Shown one piece after another: positions 22,060 through 34,128 of a stretch of DNA of 64,000 bases. Every line of letters begins with the position of its first letter. Within the stretch, counting starts at the first letter, position 1. The notes beneath the pieces are model-generated. The model saw only the letters and a list, made by a program, of their open reading frames with translations, was not told the DNA's origin and searched no databases. A program made the position numbers and the translations under genes. The stretch is taken from NCBI GenBank assembly GCA_026936325.1, contig JAPTHN010000003.1, forward strand, positions 79,783,006 through 79,847,005. Reading direction: 5' to 3'. Source of the stretch: Platynereis dumerilii (taxonomy: Eukaryota > Annelida > Polychaeta > Phyllodocida > Nereididae).

Positions 22060-22700
22060 GCAGTTTAGTAAGTCCCAAGCCATTTGCCAAAATGTTTTTG
22101 GATGGATGAGATTTTAATGAGGTGTTATATCACTAAAAATCTCTTGCAATCCCTTTACTTGCAATGTGTTTGCGAGGAGATTATTTGGAATTGGGATTAC
22201 AAGAAGACCATTGCCAAATTGAACATGGGTTGTGCGCTTTCAATGCTTTGCATTTGTTTCAGTTTGAATAGCACCAGAGATATTGTCAAGACTGAAGAAT
22301 TAATAAATGCCAATGATTTCCAGAAAATTTTGGAAGAGAACCGACATGAAACAGTGTGAAACGTCGGAATGGGAGGAAACATGTCGTAACAAATTACAAA
22401 ACAATCCAAAACCTTCAACCAATCCTGTCCAATATCTTATCAGGGCAGTTGGGAATAGCTTCTCGGGTGGTTTAACACCCTCCAGACTGGAATATTATTG
22501 AGAAACTATGGGTTGATCCAAAAGAGACCGTATCCCCAGTGGAGACCAAGTTGCAGAAATTATGTGAATGGATTAAAATCACTGCTGATGTAGTCTGAGG
22601 ACTTTTGAAATAATTTTGTAAAATCCTGTTTAAGCTGTTCTTGATCCCAAGGGGGGAAATATGTGATATTACAGGAGGGTATGTAAACTTTTCAAAATGT
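22060..22700 (+). pseudogene. Decayed Tc1/mariner transposase fragment (plus)
   Basis: Plus-strand remnant homologous to 17025-17540. It keeps a weak GGGSVMVWGCF-equivalent (ALSMLCICFSLNSTRDIVKT), the INANDFQKILEEN block that matches the Tc1 INAxxYxxILEENL motif (~22302-22340), and PPDWNIIEKLW near 22472-22506, which carries the catalytic-Glu region. Frames differ between blocks. Near 22675-22695 the word GGGTATGTAAACTTTT matches the typical end of Tc1 terminal repeats. Clearly dead. It points outward from the CACTCT block, head to head with its partner on the left. Confidence 0.75.
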
Positions 22701-24842
22701 CATAAAATTGAATTAACTGATGATATCATAGAATCTAATTTCTATTGAATTTTTAAGTGTTTTCTGGTAAGCTTTAGACCAATATAGAAGCTCCTGCAAA
22801 TGACGCAAATTCTATGATGAAACAGTGAGGCATTTCAATATGGAAGGCTGGCATTGATACTTAATCCACATAGGCGAGACATCTACATTTCTCACTGAGG
22901 TATTATCATTATTCATAGCTTTCTTTAGTTCAAGATGAGTTTTTCCATGATATAAGAGAGAAATATGATACAAGTCAAGGGACGAACATTTGTCTAACAA
23001 GACATGAATAAACAATAACCAGGAGCTCTTAGGTATATATAGAAAAAAGCAAGTCTTAGGAGACGGTTTATCTTAATGCACAGGACCATATTGTTTTTGC
23101 ATCAGGATATTGTCTTAATCTCTTGTCATACTCTTCATATTCCAATCTGCTTCCTTGTTTTTGATGTGTACCTTCTCTGCTTTGCATGATTGATGGTTCT
23201 GGTCCGCCTTCTTGGTTTTTACATTTGTCCATTCTGCAAGGTGCTTAGCTTTTTATGTCTTTATTCTCTATTTCACCTTCTTTCTTCATTTGCATTGCCA
23301 TTCCTAATCCTAAAAAAAATTTTCTTCAGGGTCACCTACAAAATTATTTAGAGAGCAGTACCTATTCTAAAATTCCAAACATCAGATAGAGTCCTCGATT
23401 GTGATAAATATTTTGCACGACTATACATATATCACTCTGGAAATTCCACTGTATGCTTGTTGCACTCCATGTTATATCATGTGTGGACAGTGAAGATGCT
23501 CTCCAAATTGCGACATTTGCCATGGATATGTCAATGAGAAGTGGCGTGGTGATTAGATGGACAAGTAGAAAACATCTCATCTCTTCTTCTCACGAATATG
23601 CAATGCTCCAGTCATTCTGATAACACAGGTCCATGGCTGACATGCAATGTTGTCAGGACATCCTGATGAGTTCTTGTCAGTCTCAAATAGGTTGTGTGTT
23701 CCACCATGTTTTTTGTTTGGTGTTATGTTCTTGGTATCTTATCTGAGACGGGAGTTCAATATCCAGTCAGTTTTGCCTGGTCTTTGCGATCATTTGTTAT
23801 TTCATGTTTTTTTTGGCTAATTATGCTCAGTTATACCAGTAGTTGTCAATTTACCAGTACATTTGTATACTTCATTTCATATGTGGAAATTACCTAATGA
23901 GATGTTTGTGTAGTTAACAGACAAACGATATTTTTTCTTCATTGTCATTTAATACATTACGTCAATATTGAGATAGTAATTATTAAACATTATGATATCA
24001 TTAGATGAATTAAAGTTCTGGAGATGGAAAGTCCCATGAGAATGAAATCTTTGCATGTATTTAGTTGGAGTGTGAAGATGTTCAGCCTAATCACAAATCA
24101 CAATTTGAACATGATAAAAAGATATGTGGGGCTTTGAAGTAGAATTAGTACTTTTACAACAAAGTTGACATGTATACATGTAAGTTCCATTATGGACATC
24201 TTACACCACAGTCACCAAACACCATCAAAACTAATGTCTGAGATATATACTAATGCAGCGGAGCAAGAAAAGATGTAACATTTTGAGCAGATTCTATATT
24301 GGTCTGAAGCTAACAAGAAAACACTTAAAAGTCTCTCCATTTCACAAAGAGTAAATTCCATCCCATTCCTTAATTTCTGGTGTCATTAAGACTTGCAAAA
24401 CTTGAAGCAGCAATTACATCACGTTGATGGCTTTAATATCATTCACTGTGAGCCAAATAACATCTGAGAAAAAAGAAAAATAACTCTCTTCAAGAAAGAA
24501 ACCTTTTGTGTCAGCTGTTTCTCACTGTAAATCTTGCAGAGACATTAGAAAATACCCAGATTGATGTTTGTACATTTCTTAATGGCTCTTGCCTTCAAAT
24601 TGCCTTTAATTTGATATTTAATCCCAGCCATTTTGAATTGAAGTTGTCACTCTACAAACAAGAAAACAGGCACATTTAGTTATTACTCTCCTTCAACTCC
24701 TAGCATAGCAGAACATTCTACTTGTCTTTGAGTAATGCTTGAGTTCTTTTAACAGTCGTTCATTGTAAATAGAATGTAGCGATGGAAGACCTCCTCCAAC
24801 AACTTTTGTTTGGGCTGATCGACAGTGATCGTATAACACTGT
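22701..24842. other. Unassigned sequence with a short inverted pair
   Basis: No gene recognised. A ~50-bp phrase at 22748-22796 (AAGTGTTTTCTGGTAAGC, then AGACCAATATAGAA) recurs inverted at about 24286-24336. This may mark the ends of a 1.6-kb element, but no target duplication is clear. The rest, including a pyrimidine-leaning stretch near 23120-23310, looks unique. Confidence 0.35.
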
Positions 24843-25314
24843 TCATTTTTTGCTGTTAATTTTGTCTGCCGATCCAAACCATACAGTGATTGACCTGGTC
24901 AAAAGATTCTCCATTATTGAGCGATATATAAAATTCGCTAAAATCCTTTGCTGCATTTCAAAGGAGAGAGCATAAAATGAATAGTCTTTGGCAAGCCTTT
25001 TTAATAATGTCCGTTGAATTCTGATGCCACGTGAGATCACTTGAAATACATGTACCAAGGAATTTGTAGCTGCTCACTTGTTCAACAGGCTGATTGTTAA
25101 TAACCAGGGGCTCCTTTTCATTCTTATTCACACGAAAGTGAATAATAAGTTCCTTGGTCTTTACGACATTTAGCCGGGGCCGTTTTAGATGTGGTAATTT
25201 GTGTCCTGTATCAGTATATACTGTTTCCCTTGATGAAGCCATGGTTGTGTCTTCTGCGAATTTAAGGACAAGTGTGTTTTCATCACTCAAGGTAGCTTCT
25301 AAAAATACGCGCAC
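24843..25314 (-). pseudogene. CR1/L2-like LINE reverse-transcriptase fragment in copy A
   Basis: Minus-strand frames encode the palm and thumb of a LINE RT: LVLKFAEDTTM, LNVVKTKELIIHFR, PLVINNQPVEQVSSYKFLG, DIIKKACQRL, then in another frame RSITVWFG. The catalytic F-A-D-D box reads F-A-E-D here, as it does at the right edge of the window, while copy B keeps F-A-D-D. It is only ~150 residues of a ~900-residue ORF2, so it is a fragment carried within the three-copy unit. Confidence 0.8.
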
Positions 25315-27299
25315 AAGTTAGATGTGGGAGTCACCAATTTCCTGTTTTGCACTACTTGAGTGCAGGAAAGTTAAAATGAAGTGTAGGCCAAGACAATTAA
25401 GTGCTCCACCTTGTGTTTTCAAACCTTTTAGCCCACTTGGGAGATAACTACTGGCTTCATAAAAACATGTATTTTAGGGTGCTTCATACCTGAAGTTTGC
25501 ATATAAATACATATAAGCCTGTTTCATCATGTATTTTGACTTATTGCATTCTGAATTTCTGACATCCATGCAAATCCTTTATGAACAATACAATAAATAA
25601 TTAATTACTTACAAATATACTGTAGTATTTGTCTCAGCTAATGACCCTAAAGTTCCAGAACCAACAGGAAATTGAACCTTTTGAATTATCTTTAGTGTGA
25701 ACAGCAGTGGCGCCATATAAAACTTAATCTCCTGTTGGTGGATATGATTTAAGGCGAGCCTGATACATTCGCACAAAAAGGAAATTGTTTTTTCGTCAGT
25801 GTAAGTTCTGCCAATTTTTAGTTGGCTCTTAGTATTATCTTCAATTGGCCACCTCACTCATTGGAATTGCTGTCCAGATAGATTTAATATAGCTAATCTT
25901 ATGTCTGGCCATCTAACTAGCATCTGCCAGCCAAGGAAGAAAATGATGTGCAAAAATAGAAATTCAGACACAGCGATAAAAGCCTATATATGGTGGATAT
26001 TATCTCTTCTCACAAGTAGGATGCAGGTGAAAATGTTGGATGCTACGTCGGATAAGTGACATAGGATGGACCTTGATGTCAAAGGTCATGACCCAGAGGA
26101 AGTACATCCTGCAGGATGTCGGAGCCCTCTTTAGGCGACATCTGGGATTATGTAGCAAAAATGAGCTCTTCGTTGGCCTCTTTGTCAATTTCTTAAATGT
26201 TTCACGTGTCCAGAATGACACTGGTTGACACACATAATATTTGACATTGCATCCATTCCTAGCATCTATCTATCTTTGTATCTGTCTACATGTACATATA
26301 TCTGTCCTCCCAACTTGACATGAAAACAGCCTACCAAATATCAAATACACCAGCTAAACACAAACTTCCCAACCAACAACACTCGAACCAATCAACCAAC
26401 TCATCAATACATCAACCAACTCACCAACCTACCTTTCTCTTGCAAGCGACTACATGTACCATAAATGTTATATTGAAATTTTCCCCATGATGTTGATTTA
26501 GCCAAACCATCTAATATGGCTACATTTGTCTTGTGGCATAGCCAACTCGGTCATTTACACAAATTGAAGTCCATTGCTTTAATCAAGCTGGCTCAGCAAG
26601 GCATATCCATATGGGCTCCTATTCTCAACACCATTGCCAGTGTTGTTTGGCCTCATTGATGGCTTTATTTGCCTGATTGTCATGAAAGTCATATTTATAC
26701 TGTAAAAGCTGGCATTCACAGGTTTGTTTGCTCTTTTGAGAGTGGATCTGGAATTCTTGGTCTTGTACAACTGATCCTTACTTGTCTCTTTTGTCCCTGA
26801 CACAAATGCACAGTGCCAAAATGCAATATGTTGACCATTTGGTAGGCTTGGTTTTCAGGCAATATTAGTATTACTCTATGGATCGTCAGTGAGCCGGGAA
26901 TACGAATGTCATACAGGAAAGCGATCATAACATAGGCCACTGGTCAAGCGTGCGGAGGCAGTGTCCATCTCATAATGCCATTCTGTATGTCATTGCATAT
27001 GCCATTTCATAATGCTCAACTAAAAGCTGTGTGGTCCCTTTGTGCTTTTTAGCAGGAGAGGTTTTATGGGCACTAAGCTGGTTTGCCATGTCATTTTCCA
27101 TGGTAGAATGCAGTATCGCAATTAACTTATGAAGTATGAAAGCTGCAGGAGATTTTATTGGTTTTGGAAATTTTCCAATTTGTATTGTATCGTATAGGAA
27201 AACCCAGGAATTAATGGTATATTCACAGAAACATAGCATTCTGTTACATTATGTTATAACTATTGTTTAATGTTAAGTCTATTCATGCTCAAATTAAGG

Positions 27300-27480
27300 T
27301 ATTTGCCTGCATGGGTTCAAACCCTGGGCAGTGAACTCCAAATCACTGCACTTTCAAAGCAAAATCCCAGCAGATGTCGTTTGGATGAGACCTAAAATTG
27401 GTTGCCCCTTGTATCAGTGTCTGCGCTGGACTATTAAAATATCCCTCAAATGGGGTAATGCATAACATGTTAAGGACTCT
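27300..27480 (+). mobile_element. tRNA-derived SINE fragment
   Basis: Contains a perfect B box, GGTTCAAACCC, at 27314-27324, followed ~70 bases on by GTCGTTTGGATGAGACCTAA. That second phrase resembles the conserved body of SINE families in marine invertebrates (TTTGGATGRGACNTAAA). No A box is clear, so it is 5'-truncated or diverged. Confidence 0.5.
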
Positions 27481-28895
27481 CTCTCTGCCATCACATCAAC
27501 CCGCTTGAGCGTGCAGAACTGGATTTAGAGGCTGCATACATAGTATCTATCTATTTACCTATCTATCCTCTCAACTCTTTTCACTCCCTTAACCACAATT
27601 AGAAACACATAATCATTGTATTGGCTCTTTTTGAAACGTTGTCTAAAAAAATTACCATATTACTCTTAAAACTTATTTGACTAATGTTGTTCTCAAGGAA
27701 ATCCATAAAACAAGAATTTTCATCTCCAGTTGCTTTTTATGTCAGTTATAAAACTTCATATGTCTGTTCCCATTCTTTTCTTTCTAGTACATTAGTCGTA
27801 CTTTGAGTAAACCTTATGGACCGGCATAGTTAAAGGAAAAAAAGGATTATTTCAGTCAACATCATTCTATTCCTGAATGGCCAATCTGCTTTGAGGAGGC
27901 AATCTTCAGAAATTACATCTAAACTGTGCTCCAGTCTTCTTTAGGGTTAAGATCACAAAGGCAAACAAATAACTATTGGATTTTTGTTTACTTTGAAGAC
28001 ATAATCACAAAGCAGTTGCTTCTTTTGTAGATTTCGGCTCTATTCAAGAACTCATATCTGGAAAAAATCAAGAGTGGAAATGTAGTTCTCTCTCAGTCAG
28101 TGTTTCTGCTGTTCTGAAAAAGAATCAGGGACACTGTAATTAATGATGCCGCCTCAAACATTTTAACCAGCTAAAATAAAATCCGCCAGGAAAAGCTGTA
28201 AAAAGGAACGAAAACAATAAAATCATATAGCCTTACAGAAAAGCTGTTTTGACTGTATCAAGATCTTCATGCATATATTGCGAAACAATGCATGGGTTTC
28301 ATATAAAAGAACTTATTAGCCAGTAACATTTCTGTGGCTTCTGAAACCTATCAAAGTATTTGATTAAAAGATGAAGCTGATGGCTCCTGGAATTCTGCAG
28401 TGACCATCCACCAAGAAGGGAAGATCTATTGACTGGTACGTTGTGGTACTATCACGTTCCATTTTTACCGTTGCCCCAATTACTTGGTTCTAATTAGAAA
28501 AGAAGGGAAGGTAGTTATTTTGCTGATGATAATCTGCCAGAAATAAACAAAAAGTTTGACAGCTTGCATTAAGCCACGTCAGATTATGTGTAACTCATTG
28601 TGAATACGAAATAATTGGATTGTTATGAATAGTTATCATTAGCCGATTAGTGACAGTGTAAGACTTGGATGGGATAGGCTGAATGCTGACGGTAGCTTGG
28701 AATACGTTTGAATGAAGATTAAAGAGAATTATACCATTCGACACCTCTGTCAGCGAATCATAAGCCAGTATTTCACTGCAATAAAACCCATATTCCTTGT
28801 TGGCCAGTTATCCTCCCATGGGAGCATAATAAGTGAAGCTGTGAAAAAAACACAGCAACAAATGACAGTTTCTGTTTTGTCTTATGGTATAAGCC

Positions 28896-28993
28896 GGTTA
28901 TTCACCGCGGGATCGGCAATATGTGTTTATCACAGCTCGGGCTAACGCCCTCCCTGGATAAATCACATATTGCCTCTCCCCAGGTGAATAACC
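28896..28993. mobile_element. ~100-bp hairpin MITE
   Basis: A near-perfect foldback. GGTTATTCACC and GGCAATATGTG on the left pair with CACATATTGCC and GGTGAATAACC on the right, around a GC-rich loop. TATA-like words flank both sides. Too short to encode protein. It is private to copy A. Confidence 0.7.
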
Positions 28994-29018
28994 TATACAT
29001 ATCTTTTATGTATGAATA

Positions 29019-29400
29019 CACTCCTGCCCATAATTATGGAATATTTTTTTGGAAAAAAAGTGTCAAAGTGTGAATGTAAGCAAGGTCCACTGTAAAGGTC
29101 AATTCATCCTCTCTAATCACTCTTTTGAAGCCTCAACTACCTTTTTTGTAAGATTTTTTAATATTTGATTGAATGCACCTCACCTTAAAAGACCCCCTGA
29201 ATTTCCATATTTTGTGCTGCTGTAAAATTTCCTGGTGTTAACACTGCATCATGCATTTTAAGTGACAGCATGTTCTTCTCTTTAGTGGTCATTGGAAGTA
29301 GTTATGATTGAATCAGACCATCATGTGCTCCAACAGAAGTGCCAAAGTTATCAATTCCAATGGACAATGTTGAAGTATACCATATTTATGAGCAAGGGTG
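29019..29400. mobile_element. 382-bp Tc1/mariner-type MITE
   Basis: Inverted ends CACTCCTGCCCATAATTATG / CATATTTATGAGCAAGGGTG with TA target duplications (29017-29018, 29401-29402). The tip resembles Tc1-family terminal repeats. The interior lacks a transposase frame. Confidence 0.75.
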
Positions 29401-30225
29401 TATAACAGGCAAGAAATCAACTGGTGCCCTTCTTGCATCATGGTACTTCAGCATGTCACGTTAATTCAGAATTTTGTAATTTTCTTTCTGATTTTTGGCC
29501 AATAAATAAAAATATACACCAGTAAAAAATATATTGTGTTATCATAATGTCATAATCAATAGATCTCATGATACCATTAATATTGTTACAAACGTACTAT
29601 CCATGATCTACATCATCTGAATCACATGGTAACCTTAGCGATATGCTTGTTCCTCCTTGGCAACATAATGAAGGTCTCCTTGGTTGCAAGAGGAATGCAT
29701 AGTTGCTCGCTTTTTGGCTGATTGACACACATCATGTCTATTCTTGGTTCCAAGTGGTAGCATTTGTTCAGAACATGCTATTGAAATATAAAGTCAAACA
29801 ATAAAATATTTTTTCCTGAGTATAGCTGGTCTACTTAGACAAAATGATTGATCACAAGAAAAGTGGATAAAATCTTTTCTCTAAAATATAGAACATTTTC
29901 TTAAAAAGCTGCTTAGAGAATAAAAATTGCTGTAAGCTTTTCCCTCCAATTTATGCACTGATATTGGTGGGGTCTTGCTGGTTAAGGAGGGAGAGTAGAC
30001 AAAATGGAATTTTTTAGCAGCACAGCTGCTTTTCCCCCAAGAATTCCATGCAATCTCGTTAGCACTGTGGAGGTCACTCTCTTTCACCAATCTCATTCAA
30101 ATTTACTCTACATTCTCTGTAGATTTTTAACTTTCGACCAGTCACTTTTGGTGCCCTTCTGTGATGGAAAAATTATAAAGAAACTAAAATTGACTGGCTT
30201 CCATGGGTCAAAGGTCAACCATGCC

Positions 30226-30248
30226 TTCTTCTTCTTCTTCTTCTTCTT

Positions 30249-30279
<31 letters not shown>
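30226..30279 (+). repeat. (CTT)n microsatellite
   Basis: About 18 uninterrupted CTT units. It creates long Phe or Lys runs in overlapping frames that are not genes. Confidence 0.95.
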
Positions 30280-30575
30280 GTATATCCGTGACCGGTGTGC
30301 CTGTGTTGGAACCATGCACTGTGCTGCTTAAAGTGCTTGCACGTTATTTTTTTGTTTAAGAAAGTAATCTGGCGTAAAATGACGGATGGCTTACAAAGAT
30401 GTGGTGTAGTTTGTGAGACGCTAATTCTGGACAAAAACATGTAAGGGTAATTACCCATGTTATCTATGGAAAGAGATTTTTGATGAGATTATCATTCAGT
30501 CTGGTAGCGATTTGAGAAAAAAGTTTGATAATTCTATTTCAATGCCGATTCTTTCAGAAAATTTCTTTTGTTTTC

Positions 30576-31370
30576 AGTTAAACATTTTGTTGTTTGCTTT
30601 TAGTCCTAAGTTAGACCATAATTGATTTGTTTATTAAAAAATAATACATTCACAGGCTGCATATGTCAAGTTTATGCAAATTAAACAGTTTTCTCTGTCG
30701 TCCAACTCTCCATGAAAATATGAAGTCAATAAAAGAGGAGTAATAATAATAAAATCATCAAAATTTATGAAAACACATCACATTGTTCTTTAACACCTCA
30801 ATTGACAATCCTATATTGAATGGCTATTAACGCATACCATGGTTGAATATATAGAAATGAATAACTGTACACAAGTTTGTGCCAGGGGATGATCCAGAAA
30901 ATTCCAGTGGGGGGGGGTCTATCGGGCTATTGCGTCGCGGAACGCATAATTCGCGACATAACATAACTGCGCGTAGATAGAATTAACATGTAAAAATATA
31001 TATATTTTGGACTGGGGGGGGGATGCATCACCCCCATCCCCCCCTGCGTCTGTCCCTGGTTTTTACCCATCAGTTTCAACCGAAGTCGTTCAAAGCACAA
31101 TATCAGGAATATAACACCGAAATGAAGCAAAACGGCAGACAATCAGGCTGCTCTCTGGCAGACAACCTCATTTCCCCAAAAACCAGAAGCATGGTGGTTG
31201 TCAAGGAAGACCAATTGTTGCTAAGGCTACCACGTGATAGCCATGTGATCCACTGGCCACAATAAAGCCTGAAGAAACAAAGCGGGGGAAATTGGATGAT
31301 TGGCATTAGATCGATAGACAGATACTGCTAGAACAGAATAGAATAGTGACCTCAGAGAGTGAGAATATTT
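30576..31370. other. Unassigned sequence with poly-G tracts
   Basis: No gene recognised. Two G-tracts (30908-30917 and 31014-31022, the latter next to a C-tract) surround a small CG-richer patch. A phrase near 31190-31240 (GTTGCTAAGGCTACCACGTG) is weakly inverted relative to 29625-29690, perhaps the ends of an old element. Confidence 0.3.
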
Positions 31371-31384
31371 TAAACATAATCACA

Positions 31385-31555
31385 AGACAGAGACAGCTAG
31401 ACAGATGGATAGACCGATGGATAGACTGATTGATAGACTGATAGATAGACATATAGACAGACAGATTGATAGACGGATAGACAGATAGACAGACAGACAG
31501 CTAGATGGATAGATAGATAGATAGATAGATAGATAGTGATAGATAGATAGTTTTA
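31385..31555 (+). repeat. (GATA)n / (GACA)n simple repeat
   Basis: Imperfect GATAGACAGATAGATA array, purest at about 31506-31555. The Ser/Leu/Tyr-rich frame on the opposite strand is a by-product. Confidence 0.9.
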
Positions 31556-31691
31556 GCCAAATCAAGGATAAATCGGCATTGGATAGAGGGACTAAATAGG
31601 CAACCGAATGTCATATTATATTTTAAAATGATACTTTAAACGTCCGCCATCTACAGAGTGGACGGTAGCTGGGATGCGCCACCGCCCTTAA

Positions 31692-32379
31692 AGTTGAATC
31701 CCACACTTGGCAAGAAATCTAAAATCCATGAGATATTCATGAAACTTTGCCAAAAAGTTCTTCAAAACCAAAGCTTTCCAACGTCAAAAAAAATAGACGG
31801 GCTATCCAACATAATTTTTGAACCATGATCTTTTCAAAATCTTATGTCATTACCTTAAAACATACAGCAAAATACTAAAAAGGTGTGGCATTTATAATGA
31901 AAAGGAGCGTCACTCGAACAATATCCATGAGATATTTATGAAAAATTAAAGGAATATACATTGTAGCTGAAAATACACTTTATTGAAAAACAAGTTTTTG
32001 AAGGGGGGTTACCGATGTTTTTTGAGTTACGTGGTGTACAATATGATAAAATTATGAAAAACAGTTCAATAAAAATAAGTCCCTCGTAAAATAAACTTGA
32101 ATATCTCAAAGATTCCTTCTCCGATTTTTATGAAAGTTGAATTGAATTATAGGCCTGTATATCAACCCAAAATGTGTGTATTTATAGTTTAGTGCCATTA
32201 TTCCTGGCTGTCCCAGCAGCCTTCGAGTGAGCCTACCCGTTTTCAAAAATCAGTGGCTTTTCAAATGCATATGAACAATTTAACCAAGCGGGGGAGCCAC
32301 CAGCTGGGTTATTTTTGTTGAACAATTTAGTTACATGGAGTACAATAGGTGGAGAAGCTGTACTCTGTGGGATTCAACT
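31692..32379. mobile_element. 688-bp TTAA-flanked non-autonomous element
   Basis: Ends AGTTGAATCCCACA / TGTGGGATTCAACT, flanked on both sides by TTAA (31688-31691 and 32380-32383). TTAA duplications are typical of Kolobok and piggyBac transposons. No transposase frame inside. A related left end (TTAAAGTTGAATCTCACAC) lies at 37950 inside the large foldback element. Confidence 0.75.
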
Positions 32380-32383
32380 TTAA

Positions 32384-33147
32384 GAGTGGTGGTCACTGGA
32401 CACTACGTGGAAACTACTCTCATTGGACTGCATAAAACAGGTGGTTTATAGTCAATACATGGATGGGAAACTCCGCCAGAGACACTTTAAATAGGAGGCT
32501 GGAAAGGGTCCATGGATAATCAAGATGTGAACTCCTCCAAAGCCATGGAATGCTCAATTTGGTGTCTACATTATAGAAAGCACAAAAAGGGCACTCCCGA
32601 AAAGAAAATTGCCTGTCACTCTGTCATACAACAGTACAGTTAGGTCCCGTAATATTACACATGGGTATAAGGAGGCTGTAAGCAGAGAATTTGTCAGTTC
32701 ATAAATGTCACACGTCTTTGCAAGCATTAAATTTCACGACTCTTCGGCAATATTTGCGTTGTAATAAGACCAAGATAGATTAGGCCTAATGAGATAACGT
32801 TGAGCATTCTATTGCTTTATACATGTATATCCTTTTTACATTCAGTGAATGAAGTGTGAAGAAGGTATGGTACAATCCCTTTTGATGGTCTCATTGACAT
32901 TTTGACAGGCGTTGCATATTTTTTCAAATATATCATGAAACAGCCCCCATAAAATGACATTGTGTAAACTATAGTCTAGTTGTGCCTTAGGTATGAGAGT
33001 TGTACTGATTTGCCTGTAATTCAAATGCTTTGATTTCTTTTTCTGCTGTGCTGCCTTTGTCTCTTACAATTTTACTCATTCAATAGTTTAAAAAATTATC
33101 TGAAAGTGCAGTCAACAGGTCAAGTCTCTCAATAACCAGTGTCTGCG
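32384..33147. other. Unassigned intergenic sequence
   Basis: No gene, repeat or structured motif recognised. Confidence 0.3.
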
Positions 33148-34128
33148 CACATTGTAAAATCGGAGGCACTGATTCAGCTCAATTAATTGAGTGAGGTGGT
33201 TGCACAAGTTGATTGAGCTAACATACATTGATGTTTTAAGCTGAGATAACTCAAAATACTGAGCTGAGATAGCTCAAAATACTAAGCTATGTTGACTAAG
33301 GCATTCAAGATGAGAAAACTCAAAACAATGAGCTGTGTTGACTTACATCTCAATATATTGAGTTTTGTTGACTTATTGACCCAAGCTGACACAACTCAGA
33401 ATTTTGAGCTGTGTTGACTTATTTTTAGTTGTTTTTGATATATATTTGAGTGACCCTGTCTTATAAGGTTATTTATGAATATGGGCTGTAATCCCAAAAT
33501 ATTGTTTGATCTCTCAAGGGGATCCACCTCATCCAGTATGCTTCATTTTAGCACACCATGGACAGGCCCAAGATGCATTCAACACAGACCGTTGCATCAC
33601 AAGGAGATTTAAAAATTAATTTCTTGTGAATAAATCCCAATGGCCTGTGGCTCATCTGAGTTGGTATACAGTGCTAGAAGCCTATATTTGAACACACTCT
33701 GACTTGGAAATGTTGGTTGACGTGTGAAAGAATGCATCTAACTACTCCCACAAATTAATTCAAGAGAGATAAAAATAAAAAAGTAACCAGCTAAAGTGGT
33801 GTGCTACTCATTTTTTCTCTGGGATAGTGTAATATAAATGTTCTTTTTTCTTGTAAGTAAATAATTATTTAAAACTAAATGCAGTCTCATGAGAAGTGCT
33901 TGTTATAGATGGCGCTATATGTGGCATGACTGAGATGTCAAGCTATATGCAACAACTGAAGCTTTCATGTTTTCACCGCTTAATGTTATGATTCGTTTCG
34001 ACAACTTACAGCATTGAGCTATCATACCTTGACAACTTATAGGATTGAGCTATCATAGCTTGAAAATTATTAACATTCTCAGACATCTCAAATTATTGCT
34101 TCAACACAGTTTTCAAATTTTACAGTGC
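33148..34128. mobile_element. Putative ~980-bp DNA element with CACTGTAAAAT-type ends
   Basis: The left end CACATTGTAAAAT and right end ATTTTACAGTG are imperfect inverses and match a common terminal word of animal DNA transposons. The left third is packed with variants of TTGAGCTGTGTTGACTTA and its inverse (33225-33425), and the right side has TTGAGCTATCATA twice (34014-34055). Sub-terminal repeats like these are usual binding sites for a transposase. No transposase frame; target duplication unclear. Confidence 0.5.

Larger units (their letters stand above)
24843..30575 (-). repeat. Three-copy unit, copy A (inverted)
   Basis: The reverse complement of this region matches 46.5-52.4 kb and 54.9-64 kb block by block. 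Shared landmarks include a LINE reverse-transcriptase fragment at 24843-25314, the GGTTGG-type simple-repeat patch (here near 26340-26440) and the AGTTTAGATGTAATTTCTGA block near 27915. The KGNYPCYLW-type frame is at 30430-30545. Copy A is the most diverged and holds private insertions such as the MITE at 29019 and the (CTT)n run at 30226. No intact gene. The unit's class is unknown; it may be a large non-autonomous element or a segmental duplication. Confidence 0.75.

Noticed and set aside
30108-30458. 116-residue frame with a long Lys run
   Set aside because: The run is the (CTT)n microsatellite read backwards.
29625-31240. Weak inverted similarity between the two TTGC(C/T)AAGG-type phrases as ends of a 1.6-kb element
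   Set aside because: Short, imperfect, and no target duplication; kept only as a remark in the feature for 30576-31370.
31380-31565. Ser/Leu/Ile/Tyr repeat protein
   Set aside because: Translation of the GATA/GACA simple repeat.
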